Assembly: GCF_905475395.1 (NCBI RefSeq)
Contig: NC_058339.1
Location: forward strand, 38,325,172-38,389,171
From: Chrysoperla carnea
Lineage: Eukaryota > Arthropoda > Insecta > Neuroptera > Chrysopidae
Reading direction: 5' to 3'
DNA: 64,000 bases
Part shown: positions 35,713 to 48,349 of the stretch, one piece after another
Layout of the letters: each line of letters opens with the position of its first letter
How positions within the stretch are numbered: position 1 is the stretch's first letter
The notes under the pieces: model-generated
Databases searched by the model: none
Seen by the model: the letters and a program-made list of their open reading frames with translations, nothing else
What the model was told of the DNA's origin: nothing
Program-made: the position numbers and the translations under genes

Positions 35713-38704
35713 GCGAATTTCACCGTATATTTTTTAATTTAAAACAAAATCCCTTTTTCGTTTCTGTTTTATATATTAAATTTGGTGAGAATTTTTTTTG
35801 TTAATCTAGAAAGTTTAGATGTTTTTCAATGTTTAAAAATATTTTAAGAGGAAACACATTCGAATTCGAAGTCAGATAATTCGATTTTAGTGAACAGTTG
35901 AAAAATTAGTTAAAAATCTTTCATACGTGTTTCTTTTTTATTGAGAAAAATCGCATCTCCAAGATAGTGATATTAAGGCTACGATCTTGTTCAAAACGAT
36001 TTACTACAACAAAACGACAGCTGATAGATAGATAAATCAGCCAATCCAAATATCGACGGCAATGTTAATTAAGTAACTTGAAAGTTACCTAAAAATGATC
36101 AATTGTCACCAAATGACGGTATCTTGTGGAAGGCGTCGAGTACACATTATTCATCATACATCATAACTTTAGCTGCGTAAATCTTTCGCAGGTGCTAAGG
36201 TCATCTGACTCATGCAAGCGAGGCGGTTTTTTAACTCATGTTCACTAAATGGATTTTTATCGAAATACTCGAATAGAACTTGTTTCACAAATATTTTTCC
36301 TATAAATGAAGTATTCACGTTTCCTTTATTGATGGAATCGAACTATTTCGAAGATACCAAAACTGAATAAAACCTATTTAAGTGGCATAAGATCGAATGA
36401 AGATAAAAACAGAACGTATATTAATAATTGTACATATTTATTAATAAATTAAGATTTGACTTAAGTACTTAGGCCTTTTTGAAAAAAAAACATTTTTCTT
36501 TATAATTTAAAATGAATATTTTTTTTTACATTGGAAATGATTGATGATAATTTAAAAAATAATAAAGAAACAAAGGTGCTCTAGAGATATGTTTATTCAA
36601 GTAAGTAAATGGGCTGGTTCCATTCACATACATCCAAAACATACACATAATTTAAAACAAATAATAAATAAAAAATGATATTATTTATAATTAATTTTAT
36701 ATTTGCTATTTTTATTGTAAGAGGGTTTATAAATTACACAAAATTTTGAAAGAAAAAAACTAATGTTCTACCCATCAAAAAAATATATATTTTTTATACA
36801 ATAAACAAACAAAAACACATTTTTTGTCTATTTAAGTAGAAAGTTTTTTAGTGTTATATTTTTACCCGACTAAACACACGATTACTAAAAAGGGTAACGT
36901 TTTTTAATTAATATATTATATATGAATATATTTGGCTTGTTAATTAATTATTTATTAGAAATATATTATTATTTAAATTATTATATAATTCATAACATTC
37001 GAAAAAAAAATTCGATTATTTAGAAGAAAAATAAGTAGAAAACTTTGCATAGAGCTCAAGAATATCGTCGATTAGGAAGAAAAAAAGGCATTTTTCGTTC
37101 TCAATATTGATTTTGAAACGATTGCGTTTTTTGTCAGTCAGTGTTAATTTTGACCCTATAAACATTTCTCAGAGTTCTTTTCGGTATAGTTCCAGTTCAA
37201 CTCTTTTGTTGAATTTCGTTTTACGAATTAGGTCAACTCAAAATAAATTGACAATTTTAGATTGGGCACTTTACGCCTTTAGTTCAATTTCAGTTTCAAA
37301 TAATTTTTTTACTGCATATGCTTCAATACGACCGAAAAGTATTCTTTATTGGCCTAATACTTTAACCTGATAGATCCATGACTCATTATAAGTTTTCATA
37401 AATGTGATATATCAGAATCATGATTCCATGGCGAGGTCACGTGCTACTTCTTCTTAATTGGAAATGACTAGTTTTAAAGTCCGTGTTTTTCATAAAACTT
37501 ATTCATCTTAATCCTTTTCTAACATTTTTGACGAATCGACATATGACATTTCGTTGGCAACACACAAAAAGAGATAAATTCATTATACCAACGTTTTATT
37601 ATAAAAATCGTGCTGCGCTACTAAGGTACAATAAAAAAATTCCAAATTTAATTATATTTGAATAATTATTTTTCGACTTATTGACTACGAAAATTTCTAA
37701 CTCAAAGTTGACTTCTTATTTTTCTTTTAATAAAATTTTGTATACGATTTACTTTTAATTATTAACAAATTATACAAAAATAAGTTACACAAAAAAAAAC
37801 CGTCGAACATTCTTGAAAATGAAAAATTCTGTAGAAAACATCACACTATTAAAACAATCTAAAAATAAAGATAATGGATCGATTGAAACTAAATGTTATG
37901 AATACGAATTGTTGAATATATTAATGGCAAATTTTAATGAAGTTAAAAAATATTTATGCATTACTTTTTCCCGTTTAAACGGTCCTTATTTCTTCAAATA
38001 AGGTACTTATAGCCCAGTGAACAATATCCTTAGTGATTATTTTTTAAATTCAATTTTAATTTATATAAAACGCCTCCTGTATATTTACTTTTTACTAGAA
38101 ATTTGTGTACCATATTTATAACGGATTGTAAATACTTTTTTCTATTCTAATGGTCAATCGTATATAAAAATAAAATTAGTAAAAAGGAAATTCTCTGTAT
38201 TCCATGAGATAAAGGAGTGTCATTTTAAAATTGATCCTTTTGATAAAATTTGGATATAAATGATATTTACAGCCATATTACTAATAAAATATAACCTAAG
38301 CACTTCTACTTTTTTTACATAACGTAAAAAATTTGTAAGATATTTCTGGATAGAAAAAAAAATACCATGATTTAGGAATAACAAATACATCATAGATTAT
38401 AATTATTTGACTATCAAAAATTAATGTAAAGATTATCTAAAATAATCATTAAGAACTACTGTATATATGAAATAAAATTTTAATTCAATTCCTAGGTTTC
38501 ATATTTTGAGACCAATAAAGTTTATTATGGTCAGTATCAGCTAGAAATAATTCTAGCTGATACTAGCTAATAAAAAAAATTTTTTTTTTTTTTCAATTAA
38601 AAAAATTATTACTGCGTGAGTGGCTTCTTTCTGGCGAGTCTACCAAACTTTGTCACTACGACTTCTTTCGAAAGTGCTACGTTTTCAAATAAGTATGTTA
38701 ACGT
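35713..38704. other. Menin 3' flank and intergenic DNA
   Basis: Poly(A) signals AATAAA at 36366-36371 and 36443-36448 may end the menin transcript. An 87-codon frame at 37107-37370 and 60-62-codon frames at 37483-37665 and 37813-38001 have no recognisable family features and no splice context that I can see. I leave them unannotated. Confidence 0.4.
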
Positions 38705-38995
38705 CATATTTGAGTTATCGGTCTGAAAAAACGCTGGAGGGAATTTTTCGGACACTATGACCATTTGATAACATTAATAATAATTATTAAATAATAGAAT
38801 ATTTTGTCCGAAAAAAATACTGCACCGCTGAGCTTGCCTACTACCTCGAACATGCCGTACTTAAGTATTTATGTTTTTCAATACATACATAATTCACTTT
38901 TGATGAATTGTTTAATAATTATTAATGTTATCAAGTGGCCATAGTGTCCGACAAATTCTCTGCTGCGTTTTTTTCAGACCGTAAGACATATCTTG
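38705..38995. mobile_element. Foldback element with ~85-bp arms
   Basis: GGTCTGAAAAAACGC (from 38720) is matched by GCGTTTTTTTCAGACC at the right end. TTCGGACACTATG pairs with CATAGTGTCCGA, and GATAACATTAATAATTATTAA-type inner arms close to within about 120 bp. It is non-coding. I did not find a target-site duplication. Confidence 0.65.
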
Positions 38996-39247
38996 GAGGT
39001 ACCTAGTATCAACAACAACTGGAATAACATGATAGAAATAAAAAAAACGACGGGTTGCACTCCGGGAGTGCCGGCAGAAATGAAAACTTGAATATTAACG
39101 TTGTGCATTTTTGATATTTTGGAATGGTTAGGGAATAATTTTGCAAGAGTTGCTTTAATTATCAGTATAAAAGTACTATCATTTATGTGGTAGAATACAA
39201 TATTTATTTATTGGGCTATCGTACACAAACATGACAATTTCATGAAC

Positions 39248-39550
39248 GAACATTTTTTATCCATTACAAAATAGTGTACAATGCCGTTAAAGAAATTTTC
39301 ACTTAAAAACAAAATTATATTTTTAATAAAAAGGCAACCGCACAGTGTTCCTAAGCGGTCACCTATCCAAGTACTGACTGTGCTCAATGTTGCTTAACTT
39401 CGGTGATCGGACGCGAACCTGTGTACTGACTGTGACATGGTATTACGAATTTTCGATCAGGTCACGTGTCCTGACGCGAGTTTAACATTTTTTACCCATT
39501 ACAAAAAAAAAGTGTACAACGCCGCTAAAGAAGTTTTCACTTCAAAAATT
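39248..39550. repeat. Direct repeats flanking the 5S-like copy
   Basis: A block of about 55 bp at 39248-39303 (ATTACAAAATAGTGTACAAT, then GCCGTTAAAGAAATTTTCACTT) recurs at 39489-39545 (GTGTACAACGCCGCTAAAGA, then AGTTTTCACTT), about 242 bp apart in the same direction. The 5S-like sequence sits between them. This is the arrangement of one and a half units of a gene-plus-spacer tandem repeat, or of a duplication around an insertion. Confidence 0.65.
39333..39446 (-). pseudogene. 5S rRNA-like pseudogene or 5S-derived SINE head
   Basis: On the minus strand this reads TTCGCGTCCGATCACCGAAG, then TTAAGCAACATTGAGCACAG, then TCAGTACTTGGATAGGTGAC and CGCTTAGGAACACTGTGCGG. These are the internal promoter and 3' half of animal 5S rRNA. 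Changes such as GAGCACAG where 5S has GGGCGCGG, and a lost 5' end (only ATACCA of the usual GCCAACGACCATACCA is recognisable), argue against a functional gene. A run of five T follows the 3' end directly (39328-39332 on this strand), a pol III terminator, so it may once have been transcribed. Confidence 0.8.
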
Positions 39551-42500
39551 TGAAAATTTTAATTGATTTTATGTTACTGATGCTCATTACTTTATAGTCT
39601 AAATATTTGATTTAGGAATTGAGTTATATTAAAATTTTATATCAAAAATTAGTTTAATTCATGATATGACTGTTGCGATGAACGAAGATAATTGAGATGA
39701 ACAACTTTTTTAAAGTGTAATTTTTGTTTTGTAATATTTAATTTCAAGAGCTTTTTTTATATTTATAGTTAGTAAATTGTGTTAATTTTAAAGCACTGAC
39801 ATTGAGAATTATAAAAATCTTTTTTAAAATTTGATTTCTAGCAGCTTTTACGATCATTTCGACGTAGTTTCAATAAATTAAAAAATTTAACACAGTAATC
39901 TGTAAATAATACACCTTACTATAAAATTCGAAGCTATTGAATATTTTTTCGTTAAAGTAACCATATGTTGATTAGTACAATAACTCTTTAAAAATGGTCA
40001 CGAAACTAGTATTTCTGAACTCAAAATTCGTAACAACTTTGATAGGATAACGTAGTAATGGAAGAAGTGATGCCCTAACTATCGTCCTTGCCGCTCTTCA
40101 ATAGAATCGCGGATTCCCGTTAACAGTAACCTGACTCTCATATCCGTTGTGATATGGAAAAAATTAGTTTGTATTTTGCCATAATGATTTAGTTGACGCT
40201 CAATTCCTTTTTATAAAACAAATTTTTACCGAGTTAAATATAATTTAAAAGGGTATACTTCGAACTTGACCGTAATATCTTAATGTAAGGTTGCGGAGAT
40301 CAAAATAATAAAAAAAAATAAAAATTACTCAATGGACAGTGCGTTAAAAAATCTCAGTGAAGAAAAATATCAAAAAAAATTTAAGTCGATTTTTTTGTAT
40401 ATATATATATTTTTAAGTAAAAATAAATAAGAAATACCTCTACAGAGCGGCCCCAAGTTATAACAGAAGGTTTTCATCAAGTGCTAGATTACCTTAAAAT
40501 AAAGCGAATTTCTCAATACGCCTATAACCGAGAAAGCGCCCTTTTCTAGATGCAGAGTGATTAAATTTTAGAAAAAAAAGGATTTGTTGGCATATCCATA
40601 TCTCTACCGCTGTTTTTCGTATTTTATCAGCACAAGCCTTAAATCTTATGAAAAAATATTTCTGGTATTGAAAAATTGCCATTATTTTGACTCTTATCCT
40701 ACCATTTGATTAAGACCTGCTGTCAAAACTTGAACCACCCTGTATAATTGCTATAATTTTCTAGTTGGTCTATAGAGGTAACAAAATCAGTACTAGCAAC
40801 TGTATAAATAGGACAATCCGTTTGATGTTAAATTTTAAATTAAATGTTTAAAATAGTTTTTAAAAGGCAGGCAGTTTGTCTTAAAAGAAGATCATTTTAT
40901 CAGATTTAAAGTCCAATTTAATAATTTTAAGAATGCCAGAAATTATACAGTTTGTTCCAAAAATCCTGAACCATCCTTAATCTATCGAAATTCACACGGA
41001 AGCTTGTGTAATTTTGTTTGAGCATGGCATACGGTTTTGGGGGTACTCTTTGAATGGTAAGATCTGATTTTTATCAAGTAATTGGGAGAAGTGGTGCTCC
41101 CACTTCTTGCAATAAGCTTTTCCCTATTGTAATTCTGATGCAAACCGAAAGTTGTTATCTCTTTAGGCGCCGAGATATATCAAGTCAAAATTAAAATGTA
41201 CCTATTTTTCAAAATATATAAGTTCGAGTTAAAAAAAGTTTATTATTAAGACTGTGCTTTTGAAGACAACAACAAATCAGCCCAAGCGTGGCTACAAATT
41301 TTTGGGGCAGACTGTGTACTACCGTTATTGTTTCTAGTGAAATATTAAATATTTTGAGATAAGTCAAACAGACATTTTTTATTGTTAAACTTTTATTCTA
41401 TCTCTTTAAGTTGGGGAAATATAAGAATTCTACATAATTTAATTATAACTTAAATCTGAAGAAAGTGATCTTAAAAATAGTTAATAACTTTGTTTTTTTT
41501 TTGTTCCTTTTCCAAAAAAAGGTAACTCTTTTATTATGTTTTGCAAAAACTAAAAATAAATGCGCTTGAAAAAAAATAACTAAATAAAAATACATAATCT
41601 CGGGGACAAATTTTTTGCAAATTTTTGCTGCAAATGTACAAAATCGTTAAAAAAAATAACACAAAAACAAACCGATGTTAAAACAAACTAAATGTATTAA
41701 TTGTATAATTCCTTCAGGTATAAAAGAAAAATGAAAATTTGTTTATTAATTAGTATTATTAAAATATGATGGTCCTAAAGTAGTTAAAGAAAAAAAAAAG
41801 GAAATTTTTCATATATAAACCGTTAGTAATTTATTAAATTATAAAAACAAATTAGATAAAATTTATTTATATTAATTAAAATTATCTAAAAAAATGAACT
41901 AAATAAATAAAAATCACTGTTATTACTACTTGATTCCCCTCAGAAACAAAACCACATGTAAAAAAACTGTTGCCATAACATCGAACTTGAAAATGTTTAA
42001 AGCTAAAATTTATTTATATAGAAAGATGCGAAGGTTTGAATTCTATTTAAGAAAATGAAGATATCATAAAAACAAATAGTACCTATATAATTTAAACCTG
42101 TTCCTTATTTTATATTTTAGGCAGAAACCGTAAAACCGTATATTTGGACTTGACTTTGTTATTTGGTTTAGACTGTCTTAATTGTCCATAAATCAAAAAC
42201 CCTTGCTATACGTTCAATGATTTAGCAAACGCTTTATAACAGTATGAAATTATATATTTGAAGAGTATCTCTCGAATCCCAACAATAGAAACTCACGAGT
42301 TCAAAATCATGTCACAGTTTTATAATAATTAAATTTTAGCTTTAAATTATTGTGTTTTTTCACATTTCATTCACAATTTTATTGTTTTGCTTTTATAATA
42401 CAACACAAATGTTCACAATAAAAAAAATGAATCGTCATTTTTTAAAACGTGATAATAAATATTGGATTTTTAAGAAACAACAAAAATCACAAAATGAGCA

Positions 42501-45500
42501 TAATACAACTTTTCGATTATTCAACGAATGCCTATTGTATTTACCGCTATTAAGTAAAAAAACAGAGAAGCCCAGATGTGCGTATCCCTTTTCAGGGAAT
42601 CGTTTTAATTACGTCTACATATACATATACTTGAGAGTTTATAATTATGTATCAGCTCGCATAGATATAATGTACAAAAATTTTTGTTAGAACACAAACT
42701 GCAAAGAGGAGCAAATATGGCACAGCACATTAAAATCAAAAATGTAATATGAAGTAGGCATCTTTTCATTCAATGAATCAGAGAGTCAGCAAAGAGTCTA
42801 ACAGGTATGATTTACATTTTTCTAACTCTTGGCGCTGACATCTTAGCGTTAAAATTCCCGTAAAGAAAAACGATTTAGTTAGCAGTAAAAGTTACCTGCA
42901 AACACTGCGACACATAATTAAAGTGACCTGCACTAAAAAAGCAACACCCCGTAAGCTTAGTTATACAATATATTATTACAACCAGTATATTCAATAGGTA
43001 TTATTTGAATAAAGGAAAATCCACAATAAAACAAAATTTATGCAACTTGCTTCAGCTTCACTTTTATTTTTTATTGTTTATATTATTAAGTTTTAACGCT
43101 TATTTATACTCGGTAAGCTTAAGACATTCCAGTTTATAAAATTTAAAAAAAAAAAAAAGATAATTCTGATCAAATCAGTGTGTTATTATTAAAAATTATT
43201 TTTTTAATACCACGATAAGAATAATTTTTTTCTTATTAATGTAAGAAATGAAGCCGGATAAAGGCCAAGAGGGAAAAATATGATTTTTTATGGGACGTAG
43301 CTCCAAATGTTCGTATAAGCATGTAGAACAAAGTAACATTGATTAGAAAGTGTGCTTTTACCATACGCGAGCTTAGAAGTTAACCCAACCTACTTGTGCC
43401 TTGTTATTTTCCACTTTACCTCACCGTTTTCGAAATATGAGCTTGAAAAAAGCGCCTACAGTACGAAAATGTTGGGGTAAGGCAAAAATTGGCAAGACAT
43501 GTAAAGTGCTTAAAGCACAAGGCCACAAAGGCTTAGAATAGCCCAAAATATAAGTTCAAACGACTGTTTTCTCAAATTTCATGATTTTTCAACAGAATTA
43601 GCTTGCGCACGCGCGCGAAGTAAAAGTATTCTTTCTAATGAATATGAATTTGTTCTTACACATTCATACGGATATTTTTCAAATCATTTTGTTCCATAGA
43701 ATTGCAACCTTAAATGCTTCATTTCCAACGGTATATTTAATTATTATCAAACGCTTCAAAAATTTAATTTAATTTAGTTACTTACATCACAAGTACATTT
43801 TAATTTGATCAAATTTTCAAAGGGAGCTTAATAAATCTATTGTTTGCAATTAAAGCTTTATTCATATTGGACATACTAATTTTAACATTTTCAGCGTGAA
43901 GTTTTTAATAAGTATTTGTTTACTTTCAGTATTTTAATTAAAAATATTGAATTGTAATAAGTTGGACTAGTATTATGTGTAATTATTGGGAAAAGATGTA
44001 AATGTCCAAGTTGGATGATGCTTGAGAAAACTAAAATTAAAAAAAAATGTGGAGTCGTTGAGTGCAGTTATAAGTACCTGCTTCGCATATTCATTCTGTT
44101 TCCAAAACATCATAATATTTTGCAAAATATCAGGTTTTATAACCTCGGATTTTATTGCGAATATTGTTTTTCGATTGGGTAGTGGTTATGGCTTACAATA
44201 TACATTGTAATATTAGGAATGTTTTTTGTTTTCAATAATATGCAACCAAAGTAATTGATTGCTGGCTTGATTTAATTGGAATAAATTTTGAAAATTACAA
44301 TACTTTAGTTTGCACATGGGAAAAGAATCAACTCCACAATTTAAAACAAGCTCCGAAAATTTGTTTCAAATAATTAGTAAAATTTCATTTGTTTTTTTTT
44401 TATTTTAAAACAGAAAAATACATTTTAATTATGTTTTATAGTATATTCGTAGTCTGTGATGATTTAACGATGAACTAATATTTATTAATTAATCATATTA
44501 TTATAATTAATTATATTATATATTTAAATTTATTAAAAACAAATGTTAGAAGAAGAAAACAACTAATTAATAATGTTACATTAAAATTCAGTATTTTTGT
44601 ATTAATGTGTACGAGAGAGAGAATGACCGAATGTGAGATGATGAAAGTTAAATGACTAAAGAGATGAGATCTGAGCATTTAAATGCTTCCGTTTAAATAA
44701 AATAAGTGCTAATTTTATTATGTGTTATATTAAATGTTTCTTCTCCATATTACATCATAAAAATAAATACAAATAACTATAATATAAATAAACAGAATAG
44801 GTACCAAAATAAAATAACCGCCAGTTTAATTAAAAACTACTATACAAGAAATAAATACAATAATTACTGCAAACACTATTAAGCTACTACAGGAAAATAT
44901 TTTCATTCTTTCTTTTTTTTTCATTGATTCAATTAGTTAATATTGTTAAATTGATTAAAAAAACAAACCAGTACCTACTATTAAAGAAAAAAAAACCAAT
45001 TTAATTTTCATTTTGATAAACTGTGAAATAATTTATTTAAATACAATGATAATGATAATATTATGATATGTATTATAAATTTTCCAAAAACATTTTTTCT
45101 CTGTAATCACACAAATTTAAGTGTACAATGTTATTATAAACAAATAAAATTCTATAAAAGTTAAATAATTATCTTTCTTAAAGATTTTACCATTATTCTG
45201 AAAATAATGGCAAAATAAATTTACTATATTAATTAAGTAATAATTTTTTTTAGTTTTCAAAAAATTACTAAAATGAAGCATCTTAGAGTCGTTAGAAATT
45301 TAAAAAATCTTCGCGAGAAAACTTTTTCTGCATGCGAGAGAATTCAGTGAAAATGGACAATTTTCCTTACCTTTTACATGTACAATAAAACTTTGTATTT
45401 GAGATTTATGTCTTTACATTATACGAAGCATACATACTCATGTTTGTTTTGCGCGCTCTAGTGATGAAAATTATAAATCTGAAAAAGCTATATTATATAA

Positions 45501-45959
45501 ATCGTGAAAATTTTACGCTTTACAATTTTGAACTGAAAAAGATACATTTACTGAAAAGATGTTAATGTATTTTTGACACGGAAAATTGTACATCGATGTA
45601 GATTTTTCAGAATATATGAAAAGTGAATAAGTTTATATATGTACAAATCGATCGAAAATTTTACACCCGATAACTTTGGATTTACTTATTTTTTCTCTAA
45701 AATGCAAATGCAGTTTTCGAGTAACTTGAAAATAATTGTAATTGGAAATTCGAGTAAATGCAAAACTCAATTACAATATAAAAAAAGTATAAGTACGAAA
45801 GGAGAAAAAATAAGTGATTCAAAATAATTAAACGTCAATTTAATTTTTGAAATAAAAATTTTAATGTGGTAAGTATAAAAATTAATAATTTCAATATATT
45901 TCTTTAGGTAATTTTCAATTTTTCAGTAAGGTACAATATATGAGAGGCGGTATTAGTTG
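39551..45959. other. Gene-free intergenic region
   Basis: No gene can be supported. The segment 40655-40745 resembles 1080-1190 and ends in CACCCTGTATA, so it is probably a mobile-element end. The CGCTGACATC repeat copy 2 is at 42700-42856. Positions 43240-43560 are less AT-rich than the surroundings but show no frame or family I know. The 112-codon frame at 42352-42690 is low complexity and is not called a gene. Confidence 0.45.
42700..42856 (+). repeat. CGCTGACATC dispersed repeat, copy 2
   Basis: Same family as 29945-30090 and 58840-58918. It has GAGCAAATATGGCACAGCAC, then TTCATTCAATGAATCAG, then CTTGGCGCTGACATCTTAGC. It is non-coding. Confidence 0.7.
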
Positions 45960-46205
45960 TAAATATAGGAAGAAGATTATGAAAGAAAAGCAGTTACTTG
46001 CTTTCTTCGCTCGGCAATTTGAACTTCAAAAACAAAGACTACCGCCTTACAGCATTGGCAAATTTACCCTTACCCTTACTTATTACCTTGTCGAGTTAAT
46101 CTTAATTAAAAAGAATTGAAAAAATACAATCGCACAGGAGTTAAAACCGGACCTCTTGGATTCATGCGTCTTAGCCAATTCGGTCATACGAGCTCTAGGC
46201 ACTGA
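45960..46205 (-). mobile_element. tRNA-derived SINE-like element
   Basis: Read on the minus strand from 46205, the head has TGACCGAATTGGCTAAGACG, which resembles the D-arm and A box of a serine-type tRNA. About 30 nt later comes GGTTTTAACTCCTG, a degraded B box and T-loop. The following body (about 46140 down to 45960) is unrelated to a tRNA. The anticodon stem and acceptor cannot be completed, so it is not a tRNA gene. Ends and target-site duplications are unclear. Confidence 0.45.
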
Positions 46206-46297
46206 GTGTAGTTTACAATTTTTTTTTTAGGGATTCTAACAATTTTATGTAAATGGCTCATGGATCAGATTCGCGGAAATATTTTCGGGATAGAAAC

Positions 46298-46477
46298 CAG
46301 TGGCGAATTAGCCATGTAGCAAGAGTTTGAAGTCTCAGGTAGGTTTGCGAAGACTGAAAAAAAGAGAGAAGTGAAACGAAAGTGGGGGAAGAAGATAAAT
46401 TTTTGACCAATACCTCCTCGCCGGCTTAACAATTTGTTACAGGCCCCACGCTGGCTCGCCGATTTAATCCTTTACTG
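46298..46477. mobile_element. Degraded short hAT-type element
   Basis: The sequence starts CAGTGGCGAATTAGCC and ends GCCGATTTAATCCTTTACTG; the ends are imperfect inverted repeats of the CAGTGGCGGATT type. The flanking octamers ATAGAAAC (46290-46297) and CTAGGAAC (46478-46485) match at 6 of 8 positions, as an old 8-bp target-site duplication would. It is only 180 bp long and non-coding. Confidence 0.4.
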
Positions 46478-46648
46478 CTAGGAACCAGTTTATTAAGCGG
46501 TGTAGACTTCTGAGTTATCACTATCAGGAAGAATTTACTACGATAATCTTTTCGCTATTACGATAAAGTACCCAAAAAATATCGAAAGCTTGGTTGAAGA
46601 AGAGGTGAAGATATAAGAAAAGTTACAAATTTTCCAGGTAAAAGTATA

Positions 46649-46654
46649 TTTATT
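46649..46654 (-). terminator. Candidate poly(A) signal for ATP synthase f
   Basis: AATAAA on the minus strand, about 165 nt after the stop codon of the ATP synthase subunit f gene. It is the first exact signal found downstream. Confidence 0.5.
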
Positions 46655-46818
46655 TGAAATAAAGACACAACATATAAAGTTTTAATAACAGTAATGTATT
46701 TTTTTTAAATTATAATTTCGAAATTTTAATTTCAATTTACCTTTCTATGTTATGAAATGGAATTTTAGCTTTCAATAACAATTCGAACTACAATTTTAGT
46801 AAAAGGGTTTTAACCCGT

Positions 46819-47455
46819 TTAGTGGTATTTGTAGTTAGTATGATGCTCTATAAAAAAAGAAAATATATTTTACGATTAAATAATTTTTTATCCAAAAATT
46901 TCGAAAACTTACTGATTCTTCCGTAATTAATGAAATAGAAGAATGCCATTGATCCAACAATAATTTGATAAAATGGGGCCATGCTATGACGTTTTGGTTG
47001 CATATACTTGTGTTGCCATCTCCACCAAGCTATAAAAATAATTAGATCAATAAAATTTTCCAAAAATTTAAGCCTCGTAGACACCAAGAATATTAGATAC
47101 CTCGACTGACCGCACCAGCCACTGCTTGTGGACTCTTATTACGGCGGCTAATCCATGATCCTAGTTCACCAATTTTCACTTGTGCCAATGGTGTATCCGC
47201 TACATTTCAAAAACATTAATTTCAATAAAAAAGAGTTCTCTAAAAGTTTTGACTATCGATTTACATTAATGGTTATGTATAATTATTACATAATCTCAAA
47301 AATTATTTTAAAACATATTTTAGAAAATGGACTAAGCAAAGTTTAAGGTACATAATTAGAATTTTAAATATCTTACGTTTTCCATAATAACGGGCTGGGT
47401 CATATGGCCCGTGAACAGCAGGATTATATTCCTTTGGATAATCACCAAACGCCAT
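46819..47455 (-). CDS. Mitochondrial ATP synthase subunit f (107 aa)
   Basis: Subunit f (ATP5MF; ATPsynF in flies) is a small single-helix subunit of the Fo part of mitochondrial ATP synthase in the inner membrane. The gene runs on the minus strand in four tiny exons: 47377-47455, 47101-47199, 46913-47029 and 46819-46847. Introns are only 65-177 bp, all GT-AG. The joined frame is 107 codons, the same length as I recall for the fly protein. It starts MAFGDYPKEYNPAVHGPYDP, continues with RRNKSPQAVAGAVSRAWWRW, and has a membrane helix at about residues 76-95 (SMAPFYQIIVGSMAFFYFIN). It ends in HHTNYKYH; the fly protein, as remembered, has one more residue, Trp. An in-frame ATG lies 16 codons upstream (47503), but the family starts at MAFGDYP, so I chose 47455. 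Confidence 0.95.
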
Positions 47456-48349
47456 TTTAACTGTGCACTGTAAAGGTCGTCGGTAATATCGAGTTTTCTT
47501 CACATGTATAATGTCCGTCTGTCATACAATCGCTTTTCGTCCCAAGTCGTGTACTCGTACTTTTTTACTATAAAGAATCAGATGTTTTTTTTATAGACTT
47601 ACAAAATATTAAATAATATCTCAATGAACGTAACCGATGGTAAGATTATTAATTCAGTGAATATATATAATAAAATTTATTTTGTACCTAATTTAAAGTA
47701 GTACCTAATAAAATTAAAAATTTAACTTTTTAATATTGCGTAGCTCATAAAATAAAGCATATACCTGTTGCTTGGAGAAAAATTGTTAGGAGGGATATAG
47801 ACCAAAATTTTATGTCACCATGTATGCTTGTCTTTGCCGTTATAACACAAATATAAACCCTATATTTACAATAGTGTGTCAGATAAAGAATCTGAAAACA
47901 GGCAAGGAGTCAAGGACAAACATACATGATGACGTAGGAACTATTTTGGTTTATTTAGTTGTTATTTCCATTGATTTTTATTTTCATATCCACGTTTTTA
48001 TTCAAAATTATATTGGAATTAATTGGAAAAAATGCTAATATTTCAATAAAAAAATTATATTCATTAAGTATCGATCAATTACGAGTGACATCACTACATA
48101 GAATTCTATAAAACAGACATATTACTATGATATTAATGCATCTATGTATATATTTTTGCAAAATCGGTGCAGTGCAGATGTCATTTCACATTATAGCAGC
48201 AAGAGATTTACACCCCTTCTCTTGTATTGTGAATCCCTCACGAACTAAAACTTGCTTGATTCTTTTAAGATAAAAACCTGCATTTTGCTGAGTAATGTAG
48301 GTTTAGTGAATCCGAAGACTTTTGAATCGAAGTAGGCGGGTAACGATTA
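47456..48349. other. ATP synthase f 5' flank and intergenic DNA
   Basis: The 5' UTR and promoter of the minus-strand ATP synthase f gene must lie here, but no clear TATA or initiator was seen. Nothing else was recognised. Confidence 0.35.

Noticed and set aside
37107-37370. 87-codon + strand frame downstream of menin
   Set aside because: It is Ser/Phe-rich with no known domain; it may lie in or after the menin 3' UTR, and nothing supports translation.
39333-39446. Functional 5S rRNA gene
   Set aside because: The 5' end and several conserved positions are lost; it is kept as a pseudogene or SINE head.
42352-42690. 112-codon + strand frame
   Set aside because: The product is rich in Phe, Lys, Asn and Tyr as expected from AT-rich DNA. 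It contains a TA-repeat-coded YIYIYL run and has no recognisable domain.
47456-47503. Longer start for ATP synthase f (MKKTRYYRRPLQCTVK ahead of MAFGDYP)
   Set aside because: The frame is open upstream, but the conserved protein begins MAFGDYP and total length matches the family only from 47455. The extra codons are most likely 5' UTR.
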